From a bacterium 210917-SL.2.15 (GTDB taxonomy: Bacteria; Bacillota; Clostridia; Oscillospirales; Oscillospiraceae): a DNA stretch of 64,000 nucleotides. This document shows, piece after piece, positions 31,038 to 39,156 of this stretch. The translations under genes and the position numbers were made by a program. A model generated the notes under the pieces. The model was given only the letters and a program-made list of their open reading frames with translations. It was not told the DNA's origin and ran no database searches. The stretch is taken from NCBI GenBank assembly GCA_020555605.1, contig JAJCJC010000002.1, positions 124,001 to 188,000 of the forward strand, given 5' to 3'. The stretch's first letter is position 1. Each line of letters starts with the position of its first letter.

Positions 31038-33728
31038 TCAGAACTCCATCTCCGTACGTGCGATAATATTGTCCTGCGTCTCTTTCGCCAGCTTCGTGAA
31101 GTGAGCGCTGTAACCGGCCACGCGAATGACCAGATCCTTGTGCTTGTCGGGGTTGTTCTGCGCATCGATCAGCGTATTGCGATCCACCACATTGAACTGA
31201 ACATGCATGCCCTTGCGCTCAAAGTAACTCCGGATCAGGGACGCCATGTTCTTGATACCCTTGTCGCCTGCCAGTGCAGAAGGCAGGAACTTCATGTTGT
31301 ACAGCGTACCGTTACTGGCCAGTGCATGGTCCAGCTTCGACACGGAGTTCGCCGCTGCCGTGGGGCCGTGCGTATCGTAGCCGGCACGCGGAGACACGCC
31401 GTCGGCGATGGGCGTCTTGGCCAGACGGCCCGTCGGCAGCGCCATAACGTCCTTACCGTACAGCACGTTCGCGGACACGGGATACATACCCGCCTGGAAC
31501 TTGCCTCCGCGGGCGTTCGTGTACTTCTCCACCTGCTCGCAGTAGATCTCGCCGCAGCGCACTGCATACTTGTCGATCTCGTCGACATCGTTGCCGAAGC
31601 CCGGCGTATTGCGCATGATCGTCAGCATCTCTTCCCAACGTGCATTCGGAATGATCTGCTTGAAGCCGCCGCCCTGGCTCTGCCCCTGGCTCTGGCATGC
31701 ATTGCTGCTGCCCGTCTTCAGAAGTTCGCTCAGATTGTCGACGCTGCCGCCGCTCAGCAGTGCCTTCACCGCTGCATAGATCTGATCTTCCGTATTGTTG
31801 TACCGGCCTGCCACGCAGTCTGCCACGGCTCCGGCGCCCCCCGCCTTCGGCTCGTTCACCAGGTTGATGCTCTCCAGGGACATGTTGCCCACAGAGTACT
31901 TCGGATCGCCTGCTGCCGCCGAGATCGGCTGAGAGCCGATCGCAGGGATCGGATAACCGAAGTTGTGCTCCAGCGCGTCTTTCAGCTCTGCCAGCGTGAA
32001 CTTGTGATCCTCGAACACGTTCTTCTGGATCGAGTACAGGCAGTCGCCCGCGTCAATGATACCGACGCCCTGAGGTCCGGAGAAGTTCCAGATTGCGCCG
32101 CCTTCCTGTACCGACTTGCCCTTTTCGATGCAGCCCTCGATCAGGCCCGACTCGAAGGGCAGCGGCACCAGATCGCCGTGCGCCGTGTCGATGCAGTTAT
32201 CGGCCTCCACCATGTTCCGCACGAAGAATTCCATCTGCTTCTCGAAGGCGTTCATGAAGTCCTCGATGCAGGTGAAGTCCGTGATCTCGCCCGTCTTCGG
32301 CCCGATCTGGTCGCCGAATGCCCGGCCGTTGTTCAGCGTGATGTCCATGACCTTTGCCACGTTGAACGCGCAGGCGTCATGCCAGCCGTCGTACTTGTGC
32401 GCAATATCCGGCTCCACGCAGCCGGAGGGGTTATAGGTACGCGCCACGCGCAGCGGAATGCCACGGTTCACCATGGCCGGGATGATGACTTCATCGTTGA
32501 ACAGGTTCGGCATGCCGTAACCCAGGCGGATGACCTCAATGTTGCGATACAGGAACTCATCCGGCGTCTGGTTGCCGATACGGGAACCGACGGAAGGCAT
32601 GGGCATACCCACGTGAGCCAGTGCATCCAGGCACATATAGCTCATTTCGTTCGTCAGATCGTTGCCCTCTTCGTCCGTGCCGCCCAGAGCGATCAGCTCG
32701 AACATCTGGTAGCCGGCGAAGGCCTGTGCAGAAATGTCGTCGCGCACCTTGTTCTTGTCGTTGAACTTCACGAACAGGCAGTCCAGCAGTTCCTGCGCAA
32801 ATTCCTTCGTAATGCTCTTATCGTTGATGTAGTAGGGGTTCATGTAACGGTCGAAGGGACCGGGCGAATAGCTGTGCGCGTTCGTCTCCAGGTTGATCAG
32901 GTTATGTACGAACCAGAAGGACTGCAGCGCTTCCCACCAGGTCTCCGCCGGCTTCTCGGGCACCTTGTAGCAGTTCTTCGAGATCTGCTCCAACTCTGCC
33001 TTGCGCTGCGGGTTCATTTCCTTCGCTGCCATCTCTGCCGCCAGCTTGCCGTAGCGGTGTGCATAATTGATGGCTGCCGTGTAGGTAATCAGCAATGCCT
33101 TATAGAACTGCAGCTGCTTGATTGCTTCCGGCTTTTTCCGGTCCACCTTGTTCATCGCTTCCAAAACTTCCTTGATGATGCCCTGGAAACCGATCTTCAG
33201 CACCTTCTCATAGTAGCAGCACACATGGCCCACGCCTGCGTACATGTAGTTGCCGGCATTGAACACTGCGTGCGTCTGGCATGCCTGGCACTCCGGGCTC
33301 ATCAGAGACCACGCATAGTCGCTCATCGTGTGGCCCTTCCAGTAGTCGTCAAAGTGACGCACCACTTCCTTGTCCTCTTCGGAAATGTCGAACTGGTCGC
33401 ACGTTCTCGTCTGCATCGTCTCCAGCTCGGTGGCCAGATCCGCATACGAATACTCCACGCCCACGTCCGAGGAACGCGGATGCACGCACGGAGAGCCTAC
33501 GATCAGCTCTTCATCGCGGATCACGATCGGCAGATTGTTGAACAGGTTCTCATCCACCTTCGCGCGGCGCATGATTGCCGTCATGCCTTCCGTCTCCTTG
33601 TACGTCTGCGTCACCAGCTGCGCACGATACGTTTCCACCATGGGCCGCGCTTCCACAATCATTTTTTTCAGTCGCTTCACTCGGTCCGTCGGTTCCGTAA
33701 AGCCTTTTTCAATCATTGTCTCGTTCAT
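31038..33728 (-). CDS. Glycyl radical enzyme, copy 2
   Basis: The protein has 896 residues, identical in translation to copy 1 (Cys437, Glu439, Gly872, and the same insertion). Its upstream sequence differs completely from copy 1 beyond the start codon, but it carries the same kind of ANTAR leader and promoter. A second expressed copy would raise enzyme dose or allow a separate transcription unit together with the MFS transporter. Confidence 0.95.
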   Translation of the reverse strand: MNETMIEKGFTEPTDRVKRLKKMIVEARPMVETYRAQLVTQTYKETEGMTAIMRRAKVDENLFNNLPIVIRDEELIVGSPCVHPRSSDVGVEYSYADLATELETMQTRTCDQFDISEEDKEVVRHFDDYWKGHTMSDYAWSLMSPECQACQTHAVFNAGNYMYAGVGHVCCYYEKVLKIGFQGIIKEVLEAMNKVDRKKPEAIKQLQFYKALLITYTAAINYAHRYGKLAAEMAAKEMNPQRKAELEQISKNCYKVPEKPAETWWEALQSFWFVHNLINLETNAHSYSPGPFDRYMNPYYINDKSITKEFAQELLDCLFVKFNDKNKVRDDISAQAFAGYQMFELIALGGTDEEGNDLTNEMSYMCLDALAHVGMPMPSVGSRIGNQTPDEFLYRNIEVIRLGYGMPNLFNDEVIIPAMVNRGIPLRVARTYNPSGCVEPDIAHKYDGWHDACAFNVAKVMDITLNNGRAFGDQIGPKTGEITDFTCIEDFMNAFEKQMEFFVRNMVEADNCIDTAHGDLVPLPFESGLIEGCIEKGKSVQEGGAIWNFSGPQGVGIIDAGDCLYSIQKNVFEDHKFTLAELKDALEHNFGYPIPAIGSQPISAAAGDPKYSVGNMSLESINLVNEPKAGGAGAVADCVAGRYNNTEDQIYAAVKALLSGGSVDNLSELLKTGSSNACQSQGQSQGGGFKQIIPNARWEEMLTIMRNTPGFGNDVDEIDKYAVRCGEIYCEQVEKYTNARGGKFQAGMYPVSANVLYGKDVMALPTGRLAKTPIADGVSPRAGYDTHGPTAAANSVSKLDHALASNGTLYNMKFLPSALAGDKGIKNMASLIRSYFERKGMHVQFNVVDRNTLIDAQNNPDKHKDLVIRVAGYSAHFTKLAKETQDNIIARTEMEF

Positions 33729-33850
33729 GTACTTTCTTTGCCCTCCTCATGTTTTTTTCATTCGGTTTTCCAGTCATACATCCCTTCTGCCATCAAAAAA
33801 GGGCGCTTCGCCAAGAGAGAAACACGCTTCCCAGCAGCAGAAAATAAAAA

Positions 33851-33923
33851 AAGCCCAAAAACTTGTAAAAGTTTTTGGACTTCGATGCCACTCAGATCGC
33901 CGGTATACGCCATTGCATACCGG
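33851..33923 (-). promoter_or_regulatory. ANTAR-type antitermination leader C (GRE copy 2)
   Basis: On the minus strand CCGGTAT-GC-AATGGC-GT-ATACCGG (33923-33900) shows the same hexaloop on a third, covarying stem. A weaker CGAT...ATCG hairpin follows, then the terminator AAGTCCAAAAACTT...AAGTTTTTGGGCTT with a T tract (33882-33851). Confidence 0.83.
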
Positions 33924-33973
33924 CCATTATTTCATTTTTCCGACGGGAAATGTTCTCCCTTTGGTTATTATAA

Positions 33974-34002
33974 ATGATAACAATTTCCCATGAACTTGTC
34001 AA
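33974..34002 (-). promoter_or_regulatory. Promoter of GRE module 2
   Basis: On the minus strand TTGACA and TATCAT are 17 bases apart, just upstream of leader C and downstream of the sensor kinase gene. Confidence 0.83.
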
Positions 34003-34086
34003 CGGGTTAAAAAAACTTTATGCAGTTTTCATAAAATCACGGTTTTTGGTTTAGTGGACTCGGAAAATTTTTGGTGAAAGACCACT

Positions 34087-35529
34087 TTACTTTTTCAGTC
34101 TGTTCCAGAACGAAAACCGCGTGGACGTCCCCTGATCGCTGCTGGTAACGGTAATCTCGCCCTTCAAGCTCGACTTCACTAAACTGTCCACCAGCTTGAG
34201 CCCCAAACCGCCACCCGCTTTTTTCACAGACTTCTGATCAAAGCCGCAGCCGTTATCTTTCACCGTGATCCAGGAATATTGCTCTCCTTTTTCAATATCC
34301 AAGTCAATTTTGCCCTCTTCGCGGCCGCCGAAGGCATATTTTAGGCTGTTCTGAATCAACTCGTTCACAATCAGGGCCACCGTGGTGGCCACGCTGGCAG
34401 TGAGTTCCAAATCGTCCCCGCTGATGTTGGGGCGAATACGGCACTGCCCTACGGTGTTGGTTTCCAGTGAACCGTCCACCACACGCATGAGCATCGTTTT
34501 GAGATTGACACTATCGGTTCCGGTATGCGCCAGGAGATCATGAGTCACGCTGATGCTGCGGACACGGCTGATGATCGTTTTGGAAAACGCCTTCACTTCT
34601 TCATTTTTCGTCTGCGCGGCCTCCAGCCCCACCAAGCTGATGATCGTCTGCAAATTATTCTTCACGCGGTGATGCACTTCGTTGACCGCAGCGATGCGAT
34701 AGGCGATCTCGTTCTCCATCTGCTGCACTTTAGTCTGATCCTGCAGAATAGCCACGATCCCCTCGCAGATACCGTCTTCCCAGAGCGTACTGAGGCTCTC
34801 TTCAAAAATATAGTCTCCCAAGCAAACCTTGCCCTTAATCACGCTCCGGCCCATGACCACATCGCTGAGGGAGGTGTTCACCATATGCAGCTCTTCGTAT
34901 TTCCGACCGACCACCGTCTCTCCGTACCCGAGTTCACGGTACACTTCCTCCATCCGGGCATTGGCAAAGGTGCAGGTGCCGCCCTGATTGAACACCATGA
35001 GTCCGTCCTGCATATAAAAAACGATCTTGTCGATCTGCCCATTCAGGTAAACGGACTTTCCGCCCAGCGTATCCTTAAGGCGCACTGGCTCCGTATCCAC
35101 ATTATGGGTGCTCGGATATTCATGAGTCAGCGCGCCGATCACCTTGCGCCGCTTATTGTGGATGGGCGTGACCGTATGGCGGACCATGATGCTGCCCTTG
35201 TCGATAATGCCGATCAGGCCGCGGCTGGAAAGCCCGTACTCCAGCGCGCGGTACACCGCTGGCTCATCCACTTTCTTTTCGATCTCTCCGATGATATTGC
35301 GCTGGTACAGGTCGCAGTATGGGTGCCGATACTGCGCAATCACCATGGATTCTCCATTTTTTGTCAACACATTAATATAGCTATCTCCGCCCTCCAGATT
35401 GCTGATATAGGGCAGCGAATGGGACGCTTCCAGAAGGATGCGGATATCGTTATCATCCAGATCCGTGCAGGAGCGGACCAGATCCGCCAGCAGTTTATCT
35501 CTTGCCTCTGGCGTCAGATCCTCCGCCAT
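34087..35529 (-). CDS. eutW: EutW-type sensor histidine kinase (HisKA_2)
   Basis: The protein has 480 residues and no membrane helix, so it is cytosolic. Residues 1-160 are an EutW-like N-terminal sensor, about 165-275 a PAS-like domain (VFYMQDGLMVFNQGGTCTFA), and near 290 the HisKA_2 motif EVHHRVKNNLQTI with the phospho-His. The HATPase follows: NELIQNSLKYAF (N box), VKDNGCGFD and GGLGLKLVDSLV. It would phosphorylate the ANTAR regulator encoded directly upstream. The ligand is unknown; EutW itself senses ethanolamine. Confidence 0.9.
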   Translation of the reverse strand: MAEDLTPEARDKLLADLVRSCTDLDDNDIRILLEASHSLPYISNLEGGDSYINVLTKNGESMVIAQYRHPYCDLYQRNIIGEIEKKVDEPAVYRALEYGLSSRGLIGIIDKGSIMVRHTVTPIHNKRRKVIGALTHEYPSTHNVDTEPVRLKDTLGGKSVYLNGQIDKIVFYMQDGLMVFNQGGTCTFANARMEEVYRELGYGETVVGRKYEELHMVNTSLSDVVMGRSVIKGKVCLGDYIFEESLSTLWEDGICEGIVAILQDQTKVQQMENEIAYRIAAVNEVHHRVKNNLQTIISLVGLEAAQTKNEEVKAFSKTIISRVRSISVTHDLLAHTGTDSVNLKTMLMRVVDGSLETNTVGQCRIRPNISGDDLELTASVATTVALIVNELIQNSLKYAFGGREEGKIDLDIEKGEQYSWITVKDNGCGFDQKSVKKAGGGLGLKLVDSLVKSSLKGEITVTSSDQGTSTRFSFWNRLKK

Positions 35530-35582
35530 TCAAAACTCCTCCTCTTACGGTTTCACAGAAAAACCTCTTTTGTTCGCCGCCG

Positions 35583-36155
35583 TCAGCCACCGTAGGCCTT
35601 CAGTAGCGTCTTGGCAATCTCCACCATGGAATTGCCTTTATCCATGGCCAGTTTACGGATGTAGACATAGGCGTCCTTCTCAGTCATCTTGCGCCGTTCC
35701 ATTAGCAGGCCCTTGGCCCGGTCAAGATATTTCCGGTCGTCCAGCGCCTCCTTGGTTTTTCCGAATTCTTTTTCCATTTTTTTAATCTGCCGATATTTAT
35801 TGAGTGCAATCTCAATGGCGGGGATCAGTGCGTCCTCGTCCACCGGTTTGACAATATAGCCCATCACATCGATGTCCACCGCCTGTTTTGCAATGTCCTT
35901 GTCCCGATAAGCAGTCAGGATAATGATAAATCCCGCCAGCTTTTCTTCATTGATTACCTTGGCCGCTTCCAGGCCGCTCAGAACCGGCATGCTGATATCC
36001 ATAATCACAAAATCGGGCCTTTGATCCCGGCATACATTGATTGCATCCAAGCCGTCCTCGGCCTCTCCAACCACTTCATAGCCGTTATTTTCAAGGATCT
36101 CCCGGATATACATACGGATCAGGACTTCATCATCGACAACTACAACACGGTACAC
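35583..36155 (-). CDS. eutV: EutV-type response regulator with ANTAR RNA-binding domain
   Basis: The protein has 190 residues. The receiver domain has DDE near residue 8, the phospho-Asp in IMDISMP, LTAYR and a KP motif (YIVKPVD). A coiled linker (about 118-135) leads to the ANTAR domain (DRKYLDRAKGLLMERRKM, EKDAYVYIRKLAM). ANTAR proteins bind paired hexaloop hairpins and prevent terminator formation. Three such leaders are found in this window. It forms a regulatory pair with the kinase 53 bases downstream. Confidence 0.94.
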   Translation of the reverse strand: MYRVVVVDDEVLIRMYIREILENNGYEVVGEAEDGLDAINVCRDQRPDFVIMDISMPVLSGLEAAKVINEEKLAGFIIILTAYRDKDIAKQAVDIDVMGYIVKPVDEDALIPAIEIALNKYRQIKKMEKEFGKTKEALDDRKYLDRAKGLLMERRKMTEKDAYVYIRKLAMDKGNSMVEIAKTLLKAYGG

Positions 36156-36282
36156 AGCAAATCCCCCTCAACTGCCTTTGATCCACGGATCGTATCATTA
36201 ATTTTAATATAGCAATTCCTGCAGCAGATATGCCAGCAAAAACCTTCCCTCGCCGCCTGTTTGCCGCCCTGCTGCCAAACAG

Positions 36283-36303
36283 GGACAAAATAGTGATTCT
36301 GTC
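36283..36303 (+). repeat. Inverted site L upstream of eutV
   Basis: GGACAAAAT-AGTG-ATTCTGTC is a near palindrome and matches the reverse complement of site R at 20 of 21 bases, including the asymmetric AGTG centre. Confidence 0.8.
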
Positions 36304-36324
36304 ATAACAAATGCATTCTAAAAC

Positions 36325-36354
36325 AGTATAATATTAGCACGAGTATAGTTGCAA
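36325..36354 (-). promoter_or_regulatory. Promoter of eutV-eutW inside the inverted-site segment
   Basis: On the minus strand TTGCAA and TATACT are 18 bases apart, about 170 bases upstream of eutV and between the two inverted sites. Confidence 0.6.
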
Positions 36355-36515
36355 ATCAATATTTTTCCTGTTTTTTACGCGAATTAAGCAGGCCGCCAAC
36401 GGAATTCATTTTTGCCGGCCCTTCTTTTGGCACGCATTTCCCTGTCGATTTTTTCCGAATCCAGTCCTGGCCGCTGAACCGATCCGGGTTATGTATGCGC
36501 CAATGCATCTGCGGC

Positions 36516-36539
36516 AGGACAAAATCACTATTTTGTCCT
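36516..36539 (-). repeat. Inverted site R, at the end of a recombinase remnant
   Basis: AGGACAAAAT-CACT-ATTTTGTCCT has perfect 10-bp arms and a centre (CACT) that is the reverse complement of AGTG in site L. The stop codon of the recombinase remnant overlaps it. Confidence 0.8.
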
Positions 36540-36853
36540 ATGATACCAAATACGGTCCCTCTATCGTCCGGGCGTATTCTGCGCCGGTGGCGATCAAATA
36601 GATTCGCGTGGTCTCCACTGAACTGTGTCCCAGCACATCGGCCAGTTTTGCAATGTCCCGGCAGGCGCGGTAAAAGCAGCTACCCGTTCCATTGCGCCAC
36701 CTTCTCTTTGTTCACACCGCCTCCGTGCATCCAAGCCGCAAACTGGCGCACATCCCGCAGATAATTTTCGATGGTGCCGCTGCTGCGTTCCTCCTGCTGC
36801 AAAAAACGCACAAAGGCCGCAATGCGCTCTGTCGTGATCCGTTTTGCCCTCAT
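36538..36853 (-). pseudogene. Tyrosine recombinase remnant with internal deletion
   Basis: From ATG 36853 the frame reads MRAKRITTERIAAFVRFLQQ and on to SSGTIENYLRDVRQFAAWMH, an integrase N-terminal core-binding domain, then stops after about 55 residues. In another frame the C-terminal catalytic part follows: YRACRDIAKLADVLGHSSVE then TTRIYL, with the LGHSS motif and nucleophile Tyr, ending at a TAG at 36538. The middle of the catalytic domain, with the first Arg and the RH motif, is missing. The gene cannot be active as it stands. The next stretch, 36854-37096, shows no gene. Confidence 0.85.
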
Positions 36854-37096
36854 ATGGACGCCCCCTTTTATACCTATTAAATTGAAATACAGTTTAGCTT
36901 ATCCCAGCGGAGCTATTCTATTCCATCGCCGTTCCGTTCCCCGGCACACCACCGGGCGCCGCCTCTGCCCTGCAAAAAGACCGGCAAGCCCTTCCGCGCC
37001 CGCCGGTCTATTCTGTTTTCTTCCGGACTGGAACAAAATGCGTCCCCGTCCCGTTTCCCCACTACAATCTTTCGGAAGTATCCTGAAGGGAAGCCT

Positions 37097-37855
37097 TTAT
37101 TCTCGCCAGAGATAGTTCATAAAGCGGGGCACCTCTTTTTCCCAATCGGCTTCGCAATGGGCGCCGCCCACATGGAGATAAGGATAGGTGCGCGCCCCTT
37201 TCCGCATCAGCGCCCGGCTGAGAGTCAGATTGAGATCTGTGGCATTGGCCAGGGCCTCTTTGGTCCCGCATTCGGCACTCCCCCAGCTCAGGTATACCCG
37301 GGTGTCGGCATCCACCTCCGCCCCTTCCACCTCTTCCAACAGCTGGCCAAAACAAAACCGGAAAGATGAGGACAGGCACGCCGCCTTGGAAAACCAGCGG
37401 TTGTAGCGCAGCACAGTGAACAAGGACATCAACCCACCCATGGAACTGCCGCCCACGCCAGTAGCTTCTCGAAAGGGAATCGTAGGGTAGATGCGATCCA
37501 CATAGGGTTTCAATTCCCCCAGTGTCCAGTCCATCAACTCCGCGCCGCGGCCATGGACGAAACCGCAGGGCGGGATCTCCATGTCGTAAGGCGCATATTC
37601 AATCAACCGGTTATTCCCCTCTTTATCACACTCGGGAGCCACTACGATGACGGGCTTTTCCCACCGCGCCAAAAAGTCCGCCAGGCCCCAGCATTTGCCG
37701 TAGGTCGCCCATTCGTCCCGAAACAGGTTGTGCCCATCGAACATATACAGCACAGGGTAAGCCGTCCGGGCCGTTTCGATCCCGTCGGGCAGCCAGACGC
37801 GCACGACACGATCCTTCCCAAAAGGCGTGATATGAGCGGTGAATTGCTCCAGCAT
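37097..37855 (-). CDS. Esterase D/enterochelin-esterase-like alpha/beta hydrolase
   Basis: The start is MLEQFTAHITPFGKDRVVRV at 37855 after GGAGG; an upstream in-frame ATG runs into the LCP gene. The protein has 252 residues. The nucleophile elbow is GGSSMGGLM near residue 120, the catalytic His is likely in GGAHCEADWEKEV, and YMFDGHNLF lies near the oxyanion region. It belongs to the putative esterase family (esterase D/Fes type). It is separated from the LCP gene by only 22 bases, so it may be co-transcribed with it. The substrate is unknown. Confidence 0.87.
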   Translation of the reverse strand: MLEQFTAHITPFGKDRVVRVWLPDGIETARTAYPVLYMFDGHNLFRDEWATYGKCWGLADFLARWEKPVIVVAPECDKEGNNRLIEYAPYDMEIPPCGFVHGRGAELMDWTLGELKPYVDRIYPTIPFREATGVGGSSMGGLMSLFTVLRYNRWFSKAACLSSSFRFCFGQLLEEVEGAEVDADTRVYLSWGSAECGTKEALANATDLNLTLSRALMRKGARTYPYLHVGGAHCEADWEKEVPRFMNYLWRE

Positions 37856-37877
37856 GGCGCATCCTCCTTTGCCGTGT

Positions 37878-38906
37878 TTAGCCGACGCGCTTAATGTCCA
37901 AATCCGATGCAGCGAGATCCGCTTTATAGGGGTTGAAACTCTCATTAAGCAGTGTCAGGCATGCATCGGCGTCCAGCACATAGTAAGAACCGCCATACAC
38001 GGTTTTCGCCTCGCCAGGCAGCGTGGTAAAGCGGATATTCTCCGTGCCGATATTCAGCGCCTGATTTCCAAACCAGATCATGTTGCCCAGGGACAAATTG
38101 TCACTGCTGGTGACATTTTCCGAAAAGATGCGGGCAAATTCAGGGATTTTAATCACGCTCTGCAAACTGAACAGCTTATCTGCCACAGTCTTTAAAAAGG
38201 CCTGTTGGGTCTTGATGCGGTCCAAATCCTGCATGGGATAGCCGCCGCCGTCGTTGTTGTGCCGGAAACGCACCACCTCCATAGCCTCCTCGCCGTCCAG
38301 ATGCTGCAGCCCGGCGCTGAAATGAATATGCAGATCTTGGGCGGGGTCATCATAGTTCATATCGATTGGTACTTCAAAATCGATGCCATCAATGGCGTTT
38401 ATCAGTTCGACAAAGCCGTTCAGATCCACCGTAATATAAAAATCCACTGGAAAGCCCACAATTTTTTCCACCTGTTCCTTTACGGCATCGATGCCGCCGC
38501 GGTTGTAGGCGCTGTTAATTTTCTTCACGGTCCAGTCCTCATTCACCAGCGTGTCCCGTGGGACACTGAGAATGTTGATCTCCCTGTTCTCTGTGTCCAC
38601 TGCGGCCAGCATAATCGTATCCGACCCACCGTTTCCGTCATCCGTGCCGCACAGCAGCACGGTGTAAAAACTGTCCTTGCGGCGGGAAGCAGTGCTGGTT
38701 TCTCCCTCAAGCTGCTGCATCTGCGGCTGGTCTTCGATCTGGGGTTTTTTGATCAGTCCGTCGGATACGACGATCACGCCGGCCAGGCAAAAAATGACCA
38801 CCACCAGCAACAATACGATACGGCGCTGCCTCCGCAGCCGGCGCCGCTTCGCCGCCATTGCCTTGCTGCTTCTTCTGTTTCTATTTCTTCTCATATCCTG
38901 CGGCAT
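37878..38906 (-). CDS. LytR-CpsA-Psr (LCP) family cell-wall ligase
   Basis: The start is taken as MPQDMRRNRNRRSSKAMAAK (38906) because GGGAG lies upstream; an ATG at 38924 lacks a site. The protein has about 342 residues: a basic cytosolic tail, one membrane helix (IVLLLVVVIFCLAGVIVVS) and the LCP domain (FYTVLLCGTDDGNGGSDTIM, LSVPRDTLV, INSAYNRGG, GFVELINAIDGIDFEV, VRFRHNNDGG, DLDRIKTQQAFL). LCP enzymes attach glycopolymers to peptidoglycan outside the membrane. Confidence 0.94.
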   Translation of the reverse strand: MPQDMRRNRNRRSSKAMAAKRRRLRRQRRIVLLLVVVIFCLAGVIVVSDGLIKKPQIEDQPQMQQLEGETSTASRRKDSFYTVLLCGTDDGNGGSDTIMLAAVDTENREINILSVPRDTLVNEDWTVKKINSAYNRGGIDAVKEQVEKIVGFPVDFYITVDLNGFVELINAIDGIDFEVPIDMNYDDPAQDLHIHFSAGLQHLDGEEAMEVVRFRHNNDGGGYPMQDLDRIKTQQAFLKTVADKLFSLQSVIKIPEFARIFSENVTSSDNLSLGNMIWFGNQALNIGTENIRFTTLPGEAKTVYGGSYYVLDADACLTLLNESFNPYKADLAASDLDIKRVG

Positions 38907-39052
38907 GGTTTCAAGGTCTCCCATCCAAGTGCTGTTATTGTGATGTTAATTGTTTTATTATAACGAATTCGTGTCTTACTGACAAGCTATTTTCTAAAAA
39001 TCCTGCATCGAAGTTGCATCAAGCACCGGACCGCAATTTTTCACACCGGCGC

Positions 39053-39080
39053 TTGCATTTTTTCCCTAATCGGCTACAAT
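39053..39080 (+). promoter_or_regulatory. Promoter of the CobW-type operon
   Basis: TTGCAT and TACAAT are 16 bases apart, about 75 bases before the first CobW-type gene. Confidence 0.6.
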
Positions 39081-39156
39081 ATATAGTAAAATGGAAACGG
39101 CAGGCTTGTTTCCTGCCGCAGCGCATGATAAATTTTGCAAAAGAAGGGACCTTATT

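Larger units (their letters stand above)
29768..33728 (-). repeat. 3,961-bp direct repeat, copy 2
   Basis: This is the partner of 23171-27131. The three differing bases are at 33624, 33642 and 33657. Translations of the same frames on both strands are otherwise the same between copies, which argues for near-complete nucleotide identity. Confidence 0.95.

Noticed and set aside
23481..33728. Isethionate sulfite-lyase or 1,2-propanediol dehydratase as a firm call
   Set aside because: No sulfite reductase, sulfonate importer, or fuculose/rhamnulose aldolase is in the window, and I cannot align the pocket residues. Substrate left open.
31101..33977. A 958-codon open frame on the plus strand opposite GRE copy 2 (and an 882-codon one opposite copy 1)
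   Set aside because: It is the antisense shadow of the GRE in high-GC codon usage. The translation is low-complexity Arg/His/Val-rich and has no ribosome site or known domain.
36495..36880. Plus-strand open frames between eutV and the esterase gene
   Set aside because: They are shadows of a minus-strand tyrosine recombinase remnant, which explains the sequence better.
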